Shown here: piece by piece, positions 1-8,370 of the stretch
Layout of the letters: each line of letters starts with the position of its first letter
Position numbering within the stretch: position 1 is the first letter of the stretch
Source of the DNA: Bacillota bacterium
GTDB taxonomy: Bacteria > Bacillota > Clostridia > Christensenellales > Aristaeellaceae
Reading direction: 5' to 3'
Assembly (NCBI GenBank): GCA_023404715.1
Contig: JAEYAR010000145.1
Location: forward strand, 1 to 54,892
DNA: 54,892 nt
Notes under the pieces: generated by a model
The model's database searches: none
The model's input: only the letters and a program-made list of their open reading frames with translations
What the model was told of the DNA's origin: nothing
Translations under genes and position numbers: made by a program

Positions 1-1549
1 CTGCCGGGCAAACCGTCGCCTCCCCGGCGGCTTCGCCAGCGGACAGCAGGGCGGGCGTCTGCGCCGCCGAGCCCGTCGTCAGGCTGAACCAGGCGCCCGG
101 CGCGGGCACTTGCAGCGCGCGGCCCGCCTCCTCGCGCCATACGCAAGGGCGCAGGCTGTCGGAAAAGCGTTGCACAATGGCGATGTAGGGCGGCATGGGT
201 TTTCCCTCGCCCTGCGTGATGCCGTGCGGGCAGAGCGTCACCTCGCCAAAGGCCTGCGTGAACCGCTCCGGACCGATCTCGCCGATGAGGTCCATGATCT
301 GCCCTTCCAACGCGGAAAGCCGCGCTTCATCCGGGTTTTGGTTCGTCACCGCGCGGTAAGAAATCATCATCTGGCGCTCGAAAAGGCGGATGATATCCGT
401 CGCCGTAAGGCCCAGGCTGGACATCGCGGGCGTGAGATACTTGAGCCCCGCGTTGAGCGCGCCCAGCGTGCGCTGGGCCATGCTTTGATCGGGCATATTC
501 TGCATCGCCCGGCAAAGCGCCGTCACGCCTTCCATCATCGTGGGCGTATCCGTCATGCCGTGCATCAGCCGTCGCCCCCGCTCGCGGGCGTAAGCCGCCG
601 GCTCTCCCTGCGCATAGCCGTAATAAGCGCTTCGGAAAGCCTCGTCCGGCATGTACACCATGTCCACGCCCATGCGCATATACGCGCCCATGCGGGGCAC
701 GAAGTCCTCCGCGTTCACGATGTTATAGAGGGGATAGGCCTCCGGCGCGCCCTCAAAGCCGAGGCTCGCCACCGTCGGCGCGGCGAACGTATAGCCGAGC
801 AAATTTTCACACAGCGCACCCTGTTCCTCCATGAGCAGGTGCACGTATGCCTGGGCCGAGGCGCCGCCCTGCGAGTGGCCGCACACGAGGATACGCACCG
901 GGCTATCCTCCCTTGCGGCGAGGTTGACCGCCTCGCTGAGGGTAAGCTTTTCGCGCCCCAGGGCCTTGGCCACGCGGGGATAGGCGATGCGGTCCGCATT
1001 TTCTATCAGTTGGCGCGCGACCTGCGAAAAGCCCTCGTGCAGGCCATTTTTGCACGACATCTTGAGGTTGGTGACCCAATCGTAAAATTTACGGCTCGTG
1101 CCCATAAAGCTGAGGGCGATCACAAAGCGCCCATCCTGCAGCGGATGCGCCATCGTGAGGACCTTGCCCGTATCCGTCGCCACCAGCTGGCGCACGCCGC
1201 GCAGCACGTCGCCGAGCGAAAAGCGCATCGCCCCGCGCGCCTTCTTCATGCGGATACCTCTTTGAATGGCCTGGGCGGGCTGCCACTCGCCGTAGCGCCC
1301 GTCGATCGCGTCGAACAGCCGGTTTTCCGCCTGAAAGGTGCAGTCCATCCAGCCTGCATCGAAAAAGCGCTCGACCTCCAAGTCGTACGTGGCGGCGGAG
1401 AGCTCCGCGCAAAGCCTCGCGAGCACCGGATCAAAAGGGGGAAGCTTGCGCCCCCAGGCGTTTTTTTCCGGCGGGGCAAACACCCCGTCCACCGCCGCCA
1501 GATCCACGCGCGTCAAGCGCCCGCGGACGATATGCCTGCGCCGGGTCAT
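1..1549 (-). CDS. Lipase class 3-like alpha/beta hydrolase (3' end cut by window edge)
   Basis: The gene reads leftwards off the window edge, so the C terminus is missing (516 codons seen). The motif GHSQGGA puts the likely nucleophile at Ser226, and its surroundings (a helix after it, then YTFAAPTVAS and YNIVNAEDFVPRMG) match the fungal-lipase-like class 3 fold, where the Asp of NAEDFVP is typically the acid. No signal peptide is visible, so it is probably cytoplasmic. The ATG at 1549 was chosen because GAAAGAGGA lies just upstream; an ATG at 1554 runs straight into a stop. The substrate is unknown. Family confidence is fair, function low. Confidence 0.75.
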   Translation of the reverse strand, partial: MTRRRHIVRGRLTRVDLAAVDGVFAPPEKNAWGRKLPPFDPVLARLCAELSAATYDLEVERFFDAGWMDCTFQAENRLFDAIDGRYGEWQPAQAIQRGIRMKKARGAMRFSLGDVLRGVRQLVATDTGKVLTMAHPLQDGRFVIALSFMGTSRKFYDWVTNLKMSCKNGLHEGFSQVARQLIENADRIAYPRVAKALGREKLTLSEAVNLAAREDSPVRILVCGHSQGGASAQAYVHLLMEEQGALCENLLGYTFAAPTVASLGFEGAPEAYPLYNIVNAEDFVPRMGAYMRMGVDMVYMPDEAFRSAYYGYAQGEPAAYARERGRRLMHGMTDTPTMMEGVTALCRAMQNMPDQSMAQRTLGALNAGLKYLTPAMSSLGLTATDIIRLFERQMMISYRAVTNQNPDEARLSALEGQIMDLIGEIGPERFTQAFGEVTLCPHGITQGEGKPMPPYIAIVQRFSDSLRPCVWREEAGRALQVPAPGAWFSLTTGSAAQTPALLSAGEAAGEATVCPA

Positions 1550-1599
1550 TGCATCATCCTCTTTCGCGCAGGGCGGTATCCGCCGCCCGTCTGCGCTCT

Positions 1600-1628
1600 A
1601 TTATATCATATTCAGACGGCGTTGACAA
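1600..1628 (-). promoter_or_regulatory. Promoter of the lipase-like gene
   Basis: TTGTCA (1628-1623), a 17-bp spacer and TATAAT (1605-1600) read toward the gene starting at 1549. It overlaps no other gene. Confidence 0.6.
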
Positions 1629-1639
1629 AGCCAAGTGCA

Positions 1640-1668
1640 TTGACAAAACGCGGCTGATTGAGTAGTAT
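1640..1668 (+). promoter_or_regulatory. Promoter of the TraX-like gene
   Basis: TTGACA at 1640-1645, a 17-bp spacer and TAGTAT at 1663-1668. It lies back to back with the lipase promoter. Confidence 0.65.
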
Positions 1669-1699
1669 GTGTAGGAACACTGCTACGGGAGGGAACCGT

Positions 1700-2401
1700 T
1701 TGACCTCTTTTGCGCTGCGCCTGACCGCGCTCATTTGCATGGCGCTCGACCAGCTCGGCCTCGTGCTGCTGCCGGATGCCTCATTCCTGCGCGCGGTGGG
1801 CCGCCTCGCCCTGCCGCTTTACTGCTTTTTGCTTTCCGAGGGGTATCGGCATACCCGCAGCCTGCGGCGCTACGGGCTACGGCTTGTGCTGCTCGCGCTG
1901 CTCAGCGAAATCCCCTTTGACCTCGTGCATTTTAACACGCCCTTCTCCCCCGCGGGGCAAAACGTGGTCTTTACATTATGCCTCTCCTTGCTAGCCCTAT
2001 GCTGCTTTGATGCGCTGCGGGTGAAAAGGCCTGCGCTGTGTGCTGTCAGCGTGGTGCTCGTATGCATGGCCGCTATGCTGCTGCGTTCGGACTACGCGGC
2101 CTACGGCGTGCTGCTCACGCTTTGTTTTTACGCCTTTTCCGATCATCCCCGGCGCCTTGCCGCCGGTTTTGCCGCGCTGCTTGCGCTCTACCTCCTGCAG
2201 CTCTATGCCGCGGGTGCGCCCGCAACCTTTTTGCTGCTCTCTCCCTGCGCGCTGCTCGCGCTTTTGCCCATCCTGCTTTACAACGGGCGCCCAGGCCCCC
2301 GCGCGCTGCGCCTCGGGTTTTACGCGGCCTATCCCCTGGGCCTCTTCGCCCTTTATCTGATCCGTAACCTGCGTCTGGTTCCGCCCTATTGGTATCTGTA
2401 G
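1700..2401 (+). CDS. TraX-like integral membrane protein
   Basis: This 233-residue, very hydrophobic protein has about seven or eight membrane segments. The N-terminal pattern ALICMALDQLG, then VGRLALPLYCFLLSEGY and LLSEIPFDL, is the signature of the TraX family, known first as the acetylase of F-pilin but widespread as a chromosomal membrane protein of unknown role in Bacillota. I chose the TTG start at 1700 because GGGAGGGA sits 7-8 bases upstream; an in-frame TTG at 1658 overlaps the promoter. It is a single-gene unit. An acetyl- or acyltransferase role is inference from the family only. Confidence 0.8.
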   Translation: MTSFALRLTALICMALDQLGLVLLPDASFLRAVGRLALPLYCFLLSEGYRHTRSLRRYGLRLVLLALLSEIPFDLVHFNTPFSPAGQNVVFTLCLSLLALCCFDALRVKRPALCAVSVVLVCMAAMLLRSDYAAYGVLLTLCFYAFSDHPRRLAAGFAALLALYLLQLYAAGAPATFLLLSPCALLALLPILLYNGRPGPRALRLGFYAAYPLGLFALYLIRNLRLVPPYWYL

Positions 2402-2438
2402 CGCGCCGCCCCGCTTATTACCAATTTATGACGAAACC

Positions 2439-2467
2439 TTTACTTTTTCATGAACATTCGCTATAAT
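2439..2467 (+). promoter_or_regulatory. Promoter of the peptidoglycan-binding protein gene
   Basis: TTTACT at 2439-2444, a 17-bp spacer and TATAAT at 2462-2467, 55 bases before the start codon. Confidence 0.6.
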
Positions 2468-2522
2468 GCTCTCAACAAACGCGCATGTGCAAGGAGGCAC
2501 CGGCGCGTGAGGAGGAAAACGG

Positions 2523-4007
2523 ATGAACATGAAACGACGCGCGGGCGCGGCGATCATCGCGCTGTCCCTGCTGCTGGCATCCCCTGCGTCCGCAGCGCGC
2601 CTGCTATACACAGGCACGCGCGGGGACGACGTACGCGCTGTGCAATTGCAGCTCATCGATCTGGGCTACGCCCCGGGCACGGCGGACGGCATCTTCGGCA
2701 GCCGCACGAAGCAGGCGGTCTCCGCCTTTCAGAAAAATGCCGGGCTCAAGGCCGACGGCGTGGTCGGTCCCCGCACCTACGAGGAGCTGGGGCAATCTCA
2801 GCCCGGCGGCGCGCCCGGCGATGAAGGCGGCGCCGGGGCCGAAGCCCCCGTTCCCACGAAGGCGCCCTCGCCGGACGCCGGAAGCTCCGGCGGAGGTTCC
2901 GGCTCTGGCGAAACATCCGGCGCCTATCGCAACCTGAAGACCGGCTCGAAGGGCGAGGACGTATCGCGCGTGCAGCGTCAGCTCAAGGCGCTGGGCTACT
3001 TTAACGCCTCGGTCACAGGCGGGTACTACAGCATCACCAAGAGCGCCGTGCACGCTTTCCAACGCGACTACGGCTTGTCATCGGACGGGGTAGCCGGGAA
3101 GAAGACGCAGGCGCTGCTCAATTCGCTCGTGACCGCGGACGGCGTCCTCATCGGCGGCGGCTCTGCCGGCGGCGGGGACGGCGCAAATCCAGGCGACGAC
3201 GGCGGCTCAGGTTCCGGCAGCGCGCCGACCCCCGCGCCGACCCCCGCGCCCACCCCGAAGCCCACGCAAAAGCCGTCCGCCAATACGACGCCCTATCCGA
3301 CGCTGCGCAAGGGATCGACCGGCGACGACGTGCTGATGCTGCAAGCCAAACTCAAAGAGCTGGGCTACTACACCGGCGAGGTGCACGGCACGTATGACAG
3401 CGCGACGGTCACGGCCGTAAAGGCATTTCAAAAGAACAACAACACCGGCGTGGATGGCGTAGCGGGCTCCGCGACCCTGCGCATCCTCTACGAGCGCGAT
3501 CCCGTCCGCGCGGACGAAGCGCCCAAGCCCGTGCCCACCGTAGCGCCCGGCGTGGGCGAGATGCAGGGACCTAATCCCTCCGCCGTCGAATTGGCGCATT
3601 GGTACGACGACGTCAAGCAAAACTATCGCAACGGCCAAACGCTCACGGTGTACGACCCCTCAACAGGCCTGGGCTGGAAGCTCAAGATCTACGCTATGGG
3701 CCGCCATGCGGACTGCGAGCCGCTGACGGCGGAGGATACGGCGATCATGTACAAGGCCTTCGGCGACCAGAATACCTGGACGCCCAAGCCCGTCTACGTG
3801 AACATGCCCGACGGGCGCTGGCTGCTCGCGACGACCCATAACGTCGCCCATCTGACCGGCTCGATCGCGGACAACAACTTTGACGGACACCTGTGCGTGC
3901 ACTTTTATCGCGACATGGAGGAGTGCCAGCAGAACGATCCAAACTACGGCGTCACCAACCAAAACGCCATCCGCGCCGCCTGGGCGAGGCTGCATCCCTC
4001 AGACTGA
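2523..4007 (+). CDS. Secreted protein with three peptidoglycan-binding repeats and a GHLCVHF C-terminal domain
   Basis: The 494-residue protein starts with a signal peptide (cleavage likely after SPASA near residue 24). Three PG_binding_1 repeats follow at about 30-90, 134-200 and 260-328, each with the DVxxxQxxLxxLGY...DGxxGxxT pattern. They are joined by Gly/Ser and Pro-Thr-Ala linkers typical of extracellular proteins. The last 140 residues form a compact domain ending in DGHLCVHFYRDMEEC; similar Cys- and His-containing domains follow peptidoglycan-binding repeats in other clostridial proteins, and the Cys/His pair could be catalytic, though I cannot name the family. It probably binds the cell wall. 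GAGGAGGAAAACGG precedes the ATG. A terminator follows directly. Confidence 0.85.
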   Translation: MNMKRRAGAAIIALSLLLASPASAARLLYTGTRGDDVRAVQLQLIDLGYAPGTADGIFGSRTKQAVSAFQKNAGLKADGVVGPRTYEELGQSQPGGAPGDEGGAGAEAPVPTKAPSPDAGSSGGGSGSGETSGAYRNLKTGSKGEDVSRVQRQLKALGYFNASVTGGYYSITKSAVHAFQRDYGLSSDGVAGKKTQALLNSLVTADGVLIGGGSAGGGDGANPGDDGGSGSGSAPTPAPTPAPTPKPTQKPSANTTPYPTLRKGSTGDDVLMLQAKLKELGYYTGEVHGTYDSATVTAVKAFQKNNNTGVDGVAGSATLRILYERDPVRADEAPKPVPTVAPGVGEMQGPNPSAVELAHWYDDVKQNYRNGQTLTVYDPSTGLGWKLKIYAMGRHADCEPLTAEDTAIMYKAFGDQNTWTPKPVYVNMPDGRWLLATTHNVAHLTGSIADNNFDGHLCVHFYRDMEECQQNDPNYGVTNQNAIRAAWARLHPSD

Positions 4008-4026
4008 ACGGGCGGATCCTAAAAAC

Positions 4027-4075
4027 AAAAGCGAGCGCCGGGGCATTTTGTGCTCCCGACGCTCGCTTTGCGCTG
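4027..4075. terminator. Bidirectional terminator between convergent genes
   Basis: GCGAGCG (4031-4037) pairs with CGCTCGC (4060-4066), extended by A/T tracts on both sides. It serves the peptidoglycan-binding gene and the convergent marR-like gene. Confidence 0.75.
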
Positions 4076-4094
4076 CTTTTAAACACGCCGCCGC

Positions 4095-4508
4095 TCATCG
4101 CCCGAACTTTGCCAGCAAGCATTCGAGTTGGTCGACCTCTTCCTGCGTGAACACGGACAGCTGACGTTCGCAATAGTCCCGGAATAAGCCCTTGATCTCC
4201 TGAGCGCAGGCCATGCCGCGCCCGGTCAGGAACACGCGCAAGCAGCGCCTGCTCTGGGGATCCGTTCGCCGCTCGATGAGGCCGCAATTCTCCATATCGC
4301 CGAGCATTTCGCTCATGGTCGACCGCGACGCGCCGTACAGCTCCGCGAGCTCCTGCTGGATCATGCCGGGGTGGTCGATGAGGTAGTGAAGCATCGTGCA
4401 GTGTGTGGCGCGCACGTCCAGCCTGGACAGCCTGACGCTTTCCGCGCGATAAAACTGACGGATGATATCCGCAAAGGCGATAAAGCGCTCGGGATCGCGA
4501 AGGGTCAT
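4095..4508 (-). CDS. MarR family transcriptional regulator
   Basis: A 137-residue protein with the MarR winged-helix layout: helix, then QQELAELYGASRSTMSEMLGDMENCGLIERR (recognition helix) and the wing around DPQSRRCLRVFLT. Such proteins act as dimers that release DNA on binding small ligands. ATG 4508 is preferred over GTG 4514 because AAGGAG lies about nine bases upstream of the ATG but only three from the GTG. It lies downstream of, and in the same direction as, a GNAT gene but has a promoter of its own. The target is unknown. Confidence 0.85.
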   Translation of the reverse strand: MTLRDPERFIAFADIIRQFYRAESVRLSRLDVRATHCTMLHYLIDHPGMIQQELAELYGASRSTMSEMLGDMENCGLIERRTDPQSRRCLRVFLTGRGMACAQEIKGLFRDYCERQLSVFTQEEVDQLECLLAKFGR

Positions 4509-4594
4509 GGACACCCTCTCCTTCTCATAACTGTATATCGGCGCATCTTGGCGTCTTGTATAAGCATCGATGTAGTAGACAAGCGATTAAGGCC

Positions 4595-4623
4595 AGTATA
4601 TCCGTTTCCCGCGCAATTTGCAA
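4595..4623 (-). promoter_or_regulatory. Promoter of the marR-like gene
   Basis: TTGCAA (4623-4618), a 17-bp spacer and TATACT (4600-4595) read toward 4508. This predicts a leader of about 80 bases. Confidence 0.5.
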
Positions 4624-4637
4624 GCGCCATCGTCCCG

Positions 4638-5087
4638 TCATCCTCGTTTCGCCGTACGCACCATCACGTGCTCGCCGTGGATGTCCAGCTCGCCGTTATA
4701 GGCGAACCCAAAGCCTTTATACAGGCGTTCCGCGGCTACATTCCCCTCTACCACGCTCAGGTAGATCGCAGCGCAGCCGTATGCGGCCTCGATATGCGCT
4801 AGCAACGGCCCCAGGCACGCCTTCGCCAGCCCGCGCCCCTGCATCGGCGCATGGATGAGGAACCGGTCGAGCCAAACCCGCCCTTCGCTCTCCCACAACC
4901 CGAACATCGCGAAGCCGACGGCCTGCCCGTCCGCCAGGAGAAGCACAGGCCGCCAGCAGGGATACGCCCGCGCCTCCCGCAAGCAATCGCCTACGGGTTC
5001 CACGGTTCCTTCCTGTCCGGGCGCTACGTGCATGCGCAGCGCGGTTCGCTCGTTTTGTGCCGTCACCGGTTCGATTTGGATCTCCAT
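4638..5087 (-). CDS. GNAT acetyltransferase, diamine acetyltransferase-like
   Basis: A 149-residue GNAT domain. The acetyl-CoA loop is seen as APMQGRGLAKACLGPLL, followed by the family C-terminal motif SVVEGNVAAERLYKGFGF and then GELDIHGEHVMVR. The ending resembles Bacillus BltD/PaiA-type polyamine N-acetyltransferases, but the substrate cannot be read from sequence. The open frame extends upstream to 5327 without coding character; the ATG at 5087 is chosen because GAGGGGCG precedes it and the GNAT fold begins there. Confidence 0.85.
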   Translation of the reverse strand: MEIQIEPVTAQNERTALRMHVAPGQEGTVEPVGDCLREARAYPCWRPVLLLADGQAVGFAMFGLWESEGRVWLDRFLIHAPMQGRGLAKACLGPLLAHIEAAYGCAAIYLSVVEGNVAAERLYKGFGFAYNGELDIHGEHVMVRTAKRG

Positions 5088-5215
5088 GTTTTCGCCCCTC
5101 TGTATTAAACTTAAGCGTAAGGATTCGGGCCTTCGCTCGCATTTTCCTGCCGTTATCGCGCGCGGTGGTATGAAAGAACGCCGCCCCCCGGAATTATGAA
5201 CTTTCTGTGAACGCC

Positions 5216-5244
5216 TTGACGGCGCCTGACTACTATGATAGTAT
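5216..5244 (+). promoter_or_regulatory. Promoter of the first orphan solute-binding-like gene
   Basis: TTGACG at 5216-5221, a 17-bp spacer and TAGTAT at 5239-5244. The -10 hexamer is the same as at the TraX-like gene. Confidence 0.6.
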
Positions 5245-5286
5245 ATCCCCGTAAGCTTACTATTCAAGTAGTCAGAGAGGTGCTTT

Positions 5287-7470
5287 ATGAAAATCAAAAT
5301 GCTCCCCCTTCTGCTGTGCGTGTGCATGCTGCTCTCAACCGCAGCGTTGGCCGCGCCCGGCGATGCTCAGCTCTTCGCCGAAACCGCGGACGGCCAGGCG
5401 ATCACAGCCTGGCAGGGCGGCGCGCTCGTGCTCACACCCAAGGGTCTCGTAAAGGTCAGCCCGCAGGGGGAAACGACCCAGCTCTTCCCCGCCCCGCAAG
5501 AGCTGGGCGGCGGCTATGAGGCGCTCCTCTACGGCGACGGGCAGACGCTTTACGCGCTGAGCACTTCGACCGGCGCGCTGTACACCTGGGATCTCGAGAC
5601 AGGCGCGCTTTCACCGCTGTGCCAGCTGGATTGGGACGGCCTGGGCCTGGTGATGGACGGATACACATTTCCGGCGGAGGTCGGCTCGCTTTACGTCGGG
5701 GACGGCATCGCCACGGTGCTGCTCGTGAGCGACGATTACCTGACCGCCTCGCTCCAACGCTTTGACCTGGGCAGCGGCGCGCGCACCGCCACAGGGGTGG
5801 AAAAGCTGGTCAGCGTCGCGCCCTATCGGGAAGGCAAGCTCCTCGCCTCCGCCTACGACGAGGCCGCCCCCGCCGGGGCGAAAAACCGCCTATTGATCGT
5901 CGACCCGGCCTCCGGCAGCGCGGAGGATGCAGGCCCCCTCCCGGACGACGCCGTCGGATTGTGCTGGGACGATGCCTCCGAATACTTCTACTGCCTGACC
6001 GGCAGCGAGCTGCACCGCGGCCGCATCGGCGAGGCGACCCAGTGCGTGGGCTACATCCCCTCTAACGCACGCTACGCCGGCCTCACGTCGGCGGATCGCC
6101 AGCCCAAGACCGTGCTGATGGAAGGCGGCCTGGTCGGCTCGCTCGATTACGGCGTGCTGACGATCCGCAACGCGGACCCGCAGTACAAGCCTGACCGTAC
6201 TCTGCGCATCAGCGGCGGCAGCGCGGACGACGCCTATCGCGCGTTCGCCCGGGAACACCCCGAGATCCCCGTGCTCTTTGAGCCCGCGCGCCTGAACAGC
6301 GCCGAAGACGTGATGCGCGCTATGGTCGGCGGCGACGGCGCGGATATTTACGTGCTGTCCGTATCGAGCTCGCTGTTCGATCCGTTGATACAAAAAGGGT
6401 ACCTTCAGGATCTTACCGACAACGAGGCCGTCCGCGACCTCGTGAGCCGGATATACCCCGCCCTCGCCGAAGGAGTCATGCAGGACGGCAAGATCTTCGC
6501 CGTGCCCTCTTCGATGTACGCGAGCTGCATAGGCTACAGCCCCTACGTGCTCGAGCAGCTGGGCCTCACCCCGGACGACCTGCCCAAGACGTTTCCGGAA
6601 TTTCTCGATTTCGTCGGCCGCTGGGACGACGAGTTCGCCGAAGAGTATCCGTCCTTCTCACTGTTTACGGATATGCTGGATATGGAGGAGGCGAAGCTCA
6701 CGTTCTTCGACCGCGCGCTCTCGCTCTACGAGGCCACGCTGCGCAGCCGTGGGGAACAGATTACATTTGACACGCCGCTCTTTCGCGAGCTGCTCTCCGC
6801 GCTGGAGCGCGCGAACCTGCCGGAGCTCTCCGAGTCCATCTTCTCGGATACGCAAGGCGTATCGCGTAGCTATACGGTCTTCGACAGCGACGCCAAGCCG
6901 ACCGCGCTTTTCAACTTCTTCTACTCCGCCTACATCGGCGATTACAACCTCGACGAGGGGTATGAGCCGCTGCTGCTGCCGCTCGCGGAGGACACGCCCG
7001 CGCTGCTGAACGCGTATATGGACGTATACGTCGTGAACGCCTCGAGCGAAAACGCCGACCTCGCTCTCGCTTACCTTGAAACGGTGACGAAAAACCTGGG
7101 CGACGGGCTTACCCGCTCGCTGATCCCGGACGAGAACGAACCGGTGGAGAGCCCGAACATGGTGGAGAACCTCCGCGAAGGCGAGGACGCGTTGAACGAT
7201 GCGCTAGAGCGCGGGGATGAGGAAAGCGCCGCGGTCCTTCGCGAGCAGCTCGCCTCGCTCGAAAGCTACCGCTACGCCATCTCGCCCGATGTGATCGATA
7301 TGTACCGCGGCATCGCCGACCGGCTCACGCTAAGCCGGGCCAGCGCCGTCACAAGCGACTACGCGGTAGATTTGCTCAAGCGTTATCTGACAGGGCAGCT
7401 GGACATGGACGGCTTTATTCGTCAGCTGGAGCAAAAGCTGCGCATGTCGCAGATGGAGCAGATCGGGTAA
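5287..7470 (+). CDS. Orphan extracellular solute-binding-like protein with N-terminal propeller-like region
   Basis: A 727-residue secreted protein with a signal peptide ending near ALAAP (about residue 23); no lipobox Cys is placed for lipidation. Residues 25-295 look like repeated beta strands (recurring LYGDGQTLYAL, LLVSDDYLTA, FYCLTGSEL units), as in propeller-like sensor regions. From about 305 (TLRISGGSADDAYRAFAREHPEIPV) a type 1 solute-binding fold begins, with a helical tail ending LTGQLDMDGFIRQLEQKL. No permease or ATPase genes adjoin it. It is a paralog of the protein at 22802-25111, sharing layout and C-terminal sequence. It may be a sensor or a binding protein for a distant importer. 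The ATG follows AGAGAGGTGCTTT. Confidence 0.75.
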   Translation: MKIKMLPLLLCVCMLLSTAALAAPGDAQLFAETADGQAITAWQGGALVLTPKGLVKVSPQGETTQLFPAPQELGGGYEALLYGDGQTLYALSTSTGALYTWDLETGALSPLCQLDWDGLGLVMDGYTFPAEVGSLYVGDGIATVLLVSDDYLTASLQRFDLGSGARTATGVEKLVSVAPYREGKLLASAYDEAAPAGAKNRLLIVDPASGSAEDAGPLPDDAVGLCWDDASEYFYCLTGSELHRGRIGEATQCVGYIPSNARYAGLTSADRQPKTVLMEGGLVGSLDYGVLTIRNADPQYKPDRTLRISGGSADDAYRAFAREHPEIPVLFEPARLNSAEDVMRAMVGGDGADIYVLSVSSSLFDPLIQKGYLQDLTDNEAVRDLVSRIYPALAEGVMQDGKIFAVPSSMYASCIGYSPYVLEQLGLTPDDLPKTFPEFLDFVGRWDDEFAEEYPSFSLFTDMLDMEEAKLTFFDRALSLYEATLRSRGEQITFDTPLFRELLSALERANLPELSESIFSDTQGVSRSYTVFDSDAKPTALFNFFYSAYIGDYNLDEGYEPLLLPLAEDTPALLNAYMDVYVVNASSENADLALAYLETVTKNLGDGLTRSLIPDENEPVESPNMVENLREGEDALNDALERGDEESAAVLREQLASLESYRYAISPDVIDMYRGIADRLTLSRASAVTSDYAVDLLKRYLTGQLDMDGFIRQLEQKLRMSQMEQIG

Positions 7471-7477
7471 ACGCATA

Positions 7478-7511
7478 CAAAAACCCGCCGGTGAACCGGC
7501 GGGTTTTTTCT
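7478..7511. terminator. Bidirectional terminator
   Basis: AAACCCGCCGGT pairs with ACCGGCGGGTTT around a very short loop, with A and T tracts on either side. It separates the convergent genes ending at 7470 and 7521. Confidence 0.85.
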
Positions 7512-7520
7512 ATACCCATA

Positions 7521-8366
7521 TCACGCATGCGACAGCTCCGGGAAGCGCACGCCCTCGGGCATCTGAAACCCGCGCACGAAGAGCGTCGTATCCTCCTCGC
7601 GCAGCCTCTGCGTCTCCATGTCCACCGCGTCCTCCGGCGTGAAGCCCAGACGCACGCGCTCGCCGTCTCGCCGGGCCAGGCAGGCGGCGGCCTCGCGCAC
7701 GCCGAGCCCGTCCCCGAACAGGTGGACGAGCACGGCGGCGGTCTCTTCGTAGCGTGCGAGGGCGATTTGCCCCGCGCCGACCTCGTAGACGTCCCCTTGC
7801 ATAAAGCCCGCCGCATAAAACATGCCCAGCGCCGCGGGCCGCACGAGCGAAAGGCGCGCCTGTTGTCCAAACGTCTTCATCGCATAGGCTACGCGCTGGA
7901 CCTGCGCCGGGTCGTCCATCGAGAGCTTGCGCGCCCCGCCGCGCCGCTTGGGCACGGTAAAGCAATGCTGCCACTCCCTTGCCCGTTTAAAGCCGAACCT
8001 GGGGTAAAAATCCAGCACGCTATCGTTAGCAAACAGGAAGATCCCGTCGCACGCGCCCTCGTAGCGGCTAAGCACCCGGACCATCAGGTCGCGGGCCAAC
8101 CCCTGCCCTCGCGCCTCTGGCGCGGTCATCACCGTGCCGAGCTGAACGAGGCGAAGCGCCCGCCCGTCCAGCTCAAACGCCTGCTCGTTGGCCGAAACGT
8201 TGCACAGCGCCGTATCCCCTTCAAAATACGTGAAGGGGATGTAGGAGCCGTCCGAAAAGCCGCCCCTATGCCACGCCTCAAAGTCAAACCCGTAGACCGT
8301 CCGCGTCAGCCGGTTCAGCCCTGCGCGAAGGCGTTCATCCTCGAAATATCCAGTTTCAAGCTGCAT
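7521..8366 (-). CDS. Eis-like GNAT acetyltransferase with C-terminal sterol-carrier-like domain
   Basis: A 281-residue protein. The first 140 residues are a GNAT domain (LVQLGTVMTAPEARGQGLARDLM is the acetyl-CoA loop; VLDFYPRFGF the family C-terminal motif). The second half, with RLGFTPEDAVDMETQRL and other features, resembles the extra GNAT and SCP2-like domains of the Eis family, which acetylates amines. It begins four bases after the DUF523 gene stops, with AGGAAGTG as ribosome binding site inside that gene, so it is the third gene of the malic enzyme operon. The substrate is unknown. Confidence 0.8.
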   Translation of the reverse strand: MQLETGYFEDERLRAGLNRLTRTVYGFDFEAWHRGGFSDGSYIPFTYFEGDTALCNVSANEQAFELDGRALRLVQLGTVMTAPEARGQGLARDLMVRVLSRYEGACDGIFLFANDSVLDFYPRFGFKRAREWQHCFTVPKRRGGARKLSMDDPAQVQRVAYAMKTFGQQARLSLVRPAALGMFYAAGFMQGDVYEVGAGQIALARYEETAAVLVHLFGDGLGVREAAACLARRDGERVRLGFTPEDAVDMETQRLREEDTTLFVRGFQMPEGVRFPELSHA

Positions 8367-8370
8367 CTAC

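Noticed and set aside
110..1657. Long plus-strand open frame (515 codons) over the lipase-like gene
   Set aside because: It is Arg/His-rich with no ribosome site and lies antisense to a frame with a clear GHSQGG hydrolase motif. Long antisense frames are common in GC-rich DNA.
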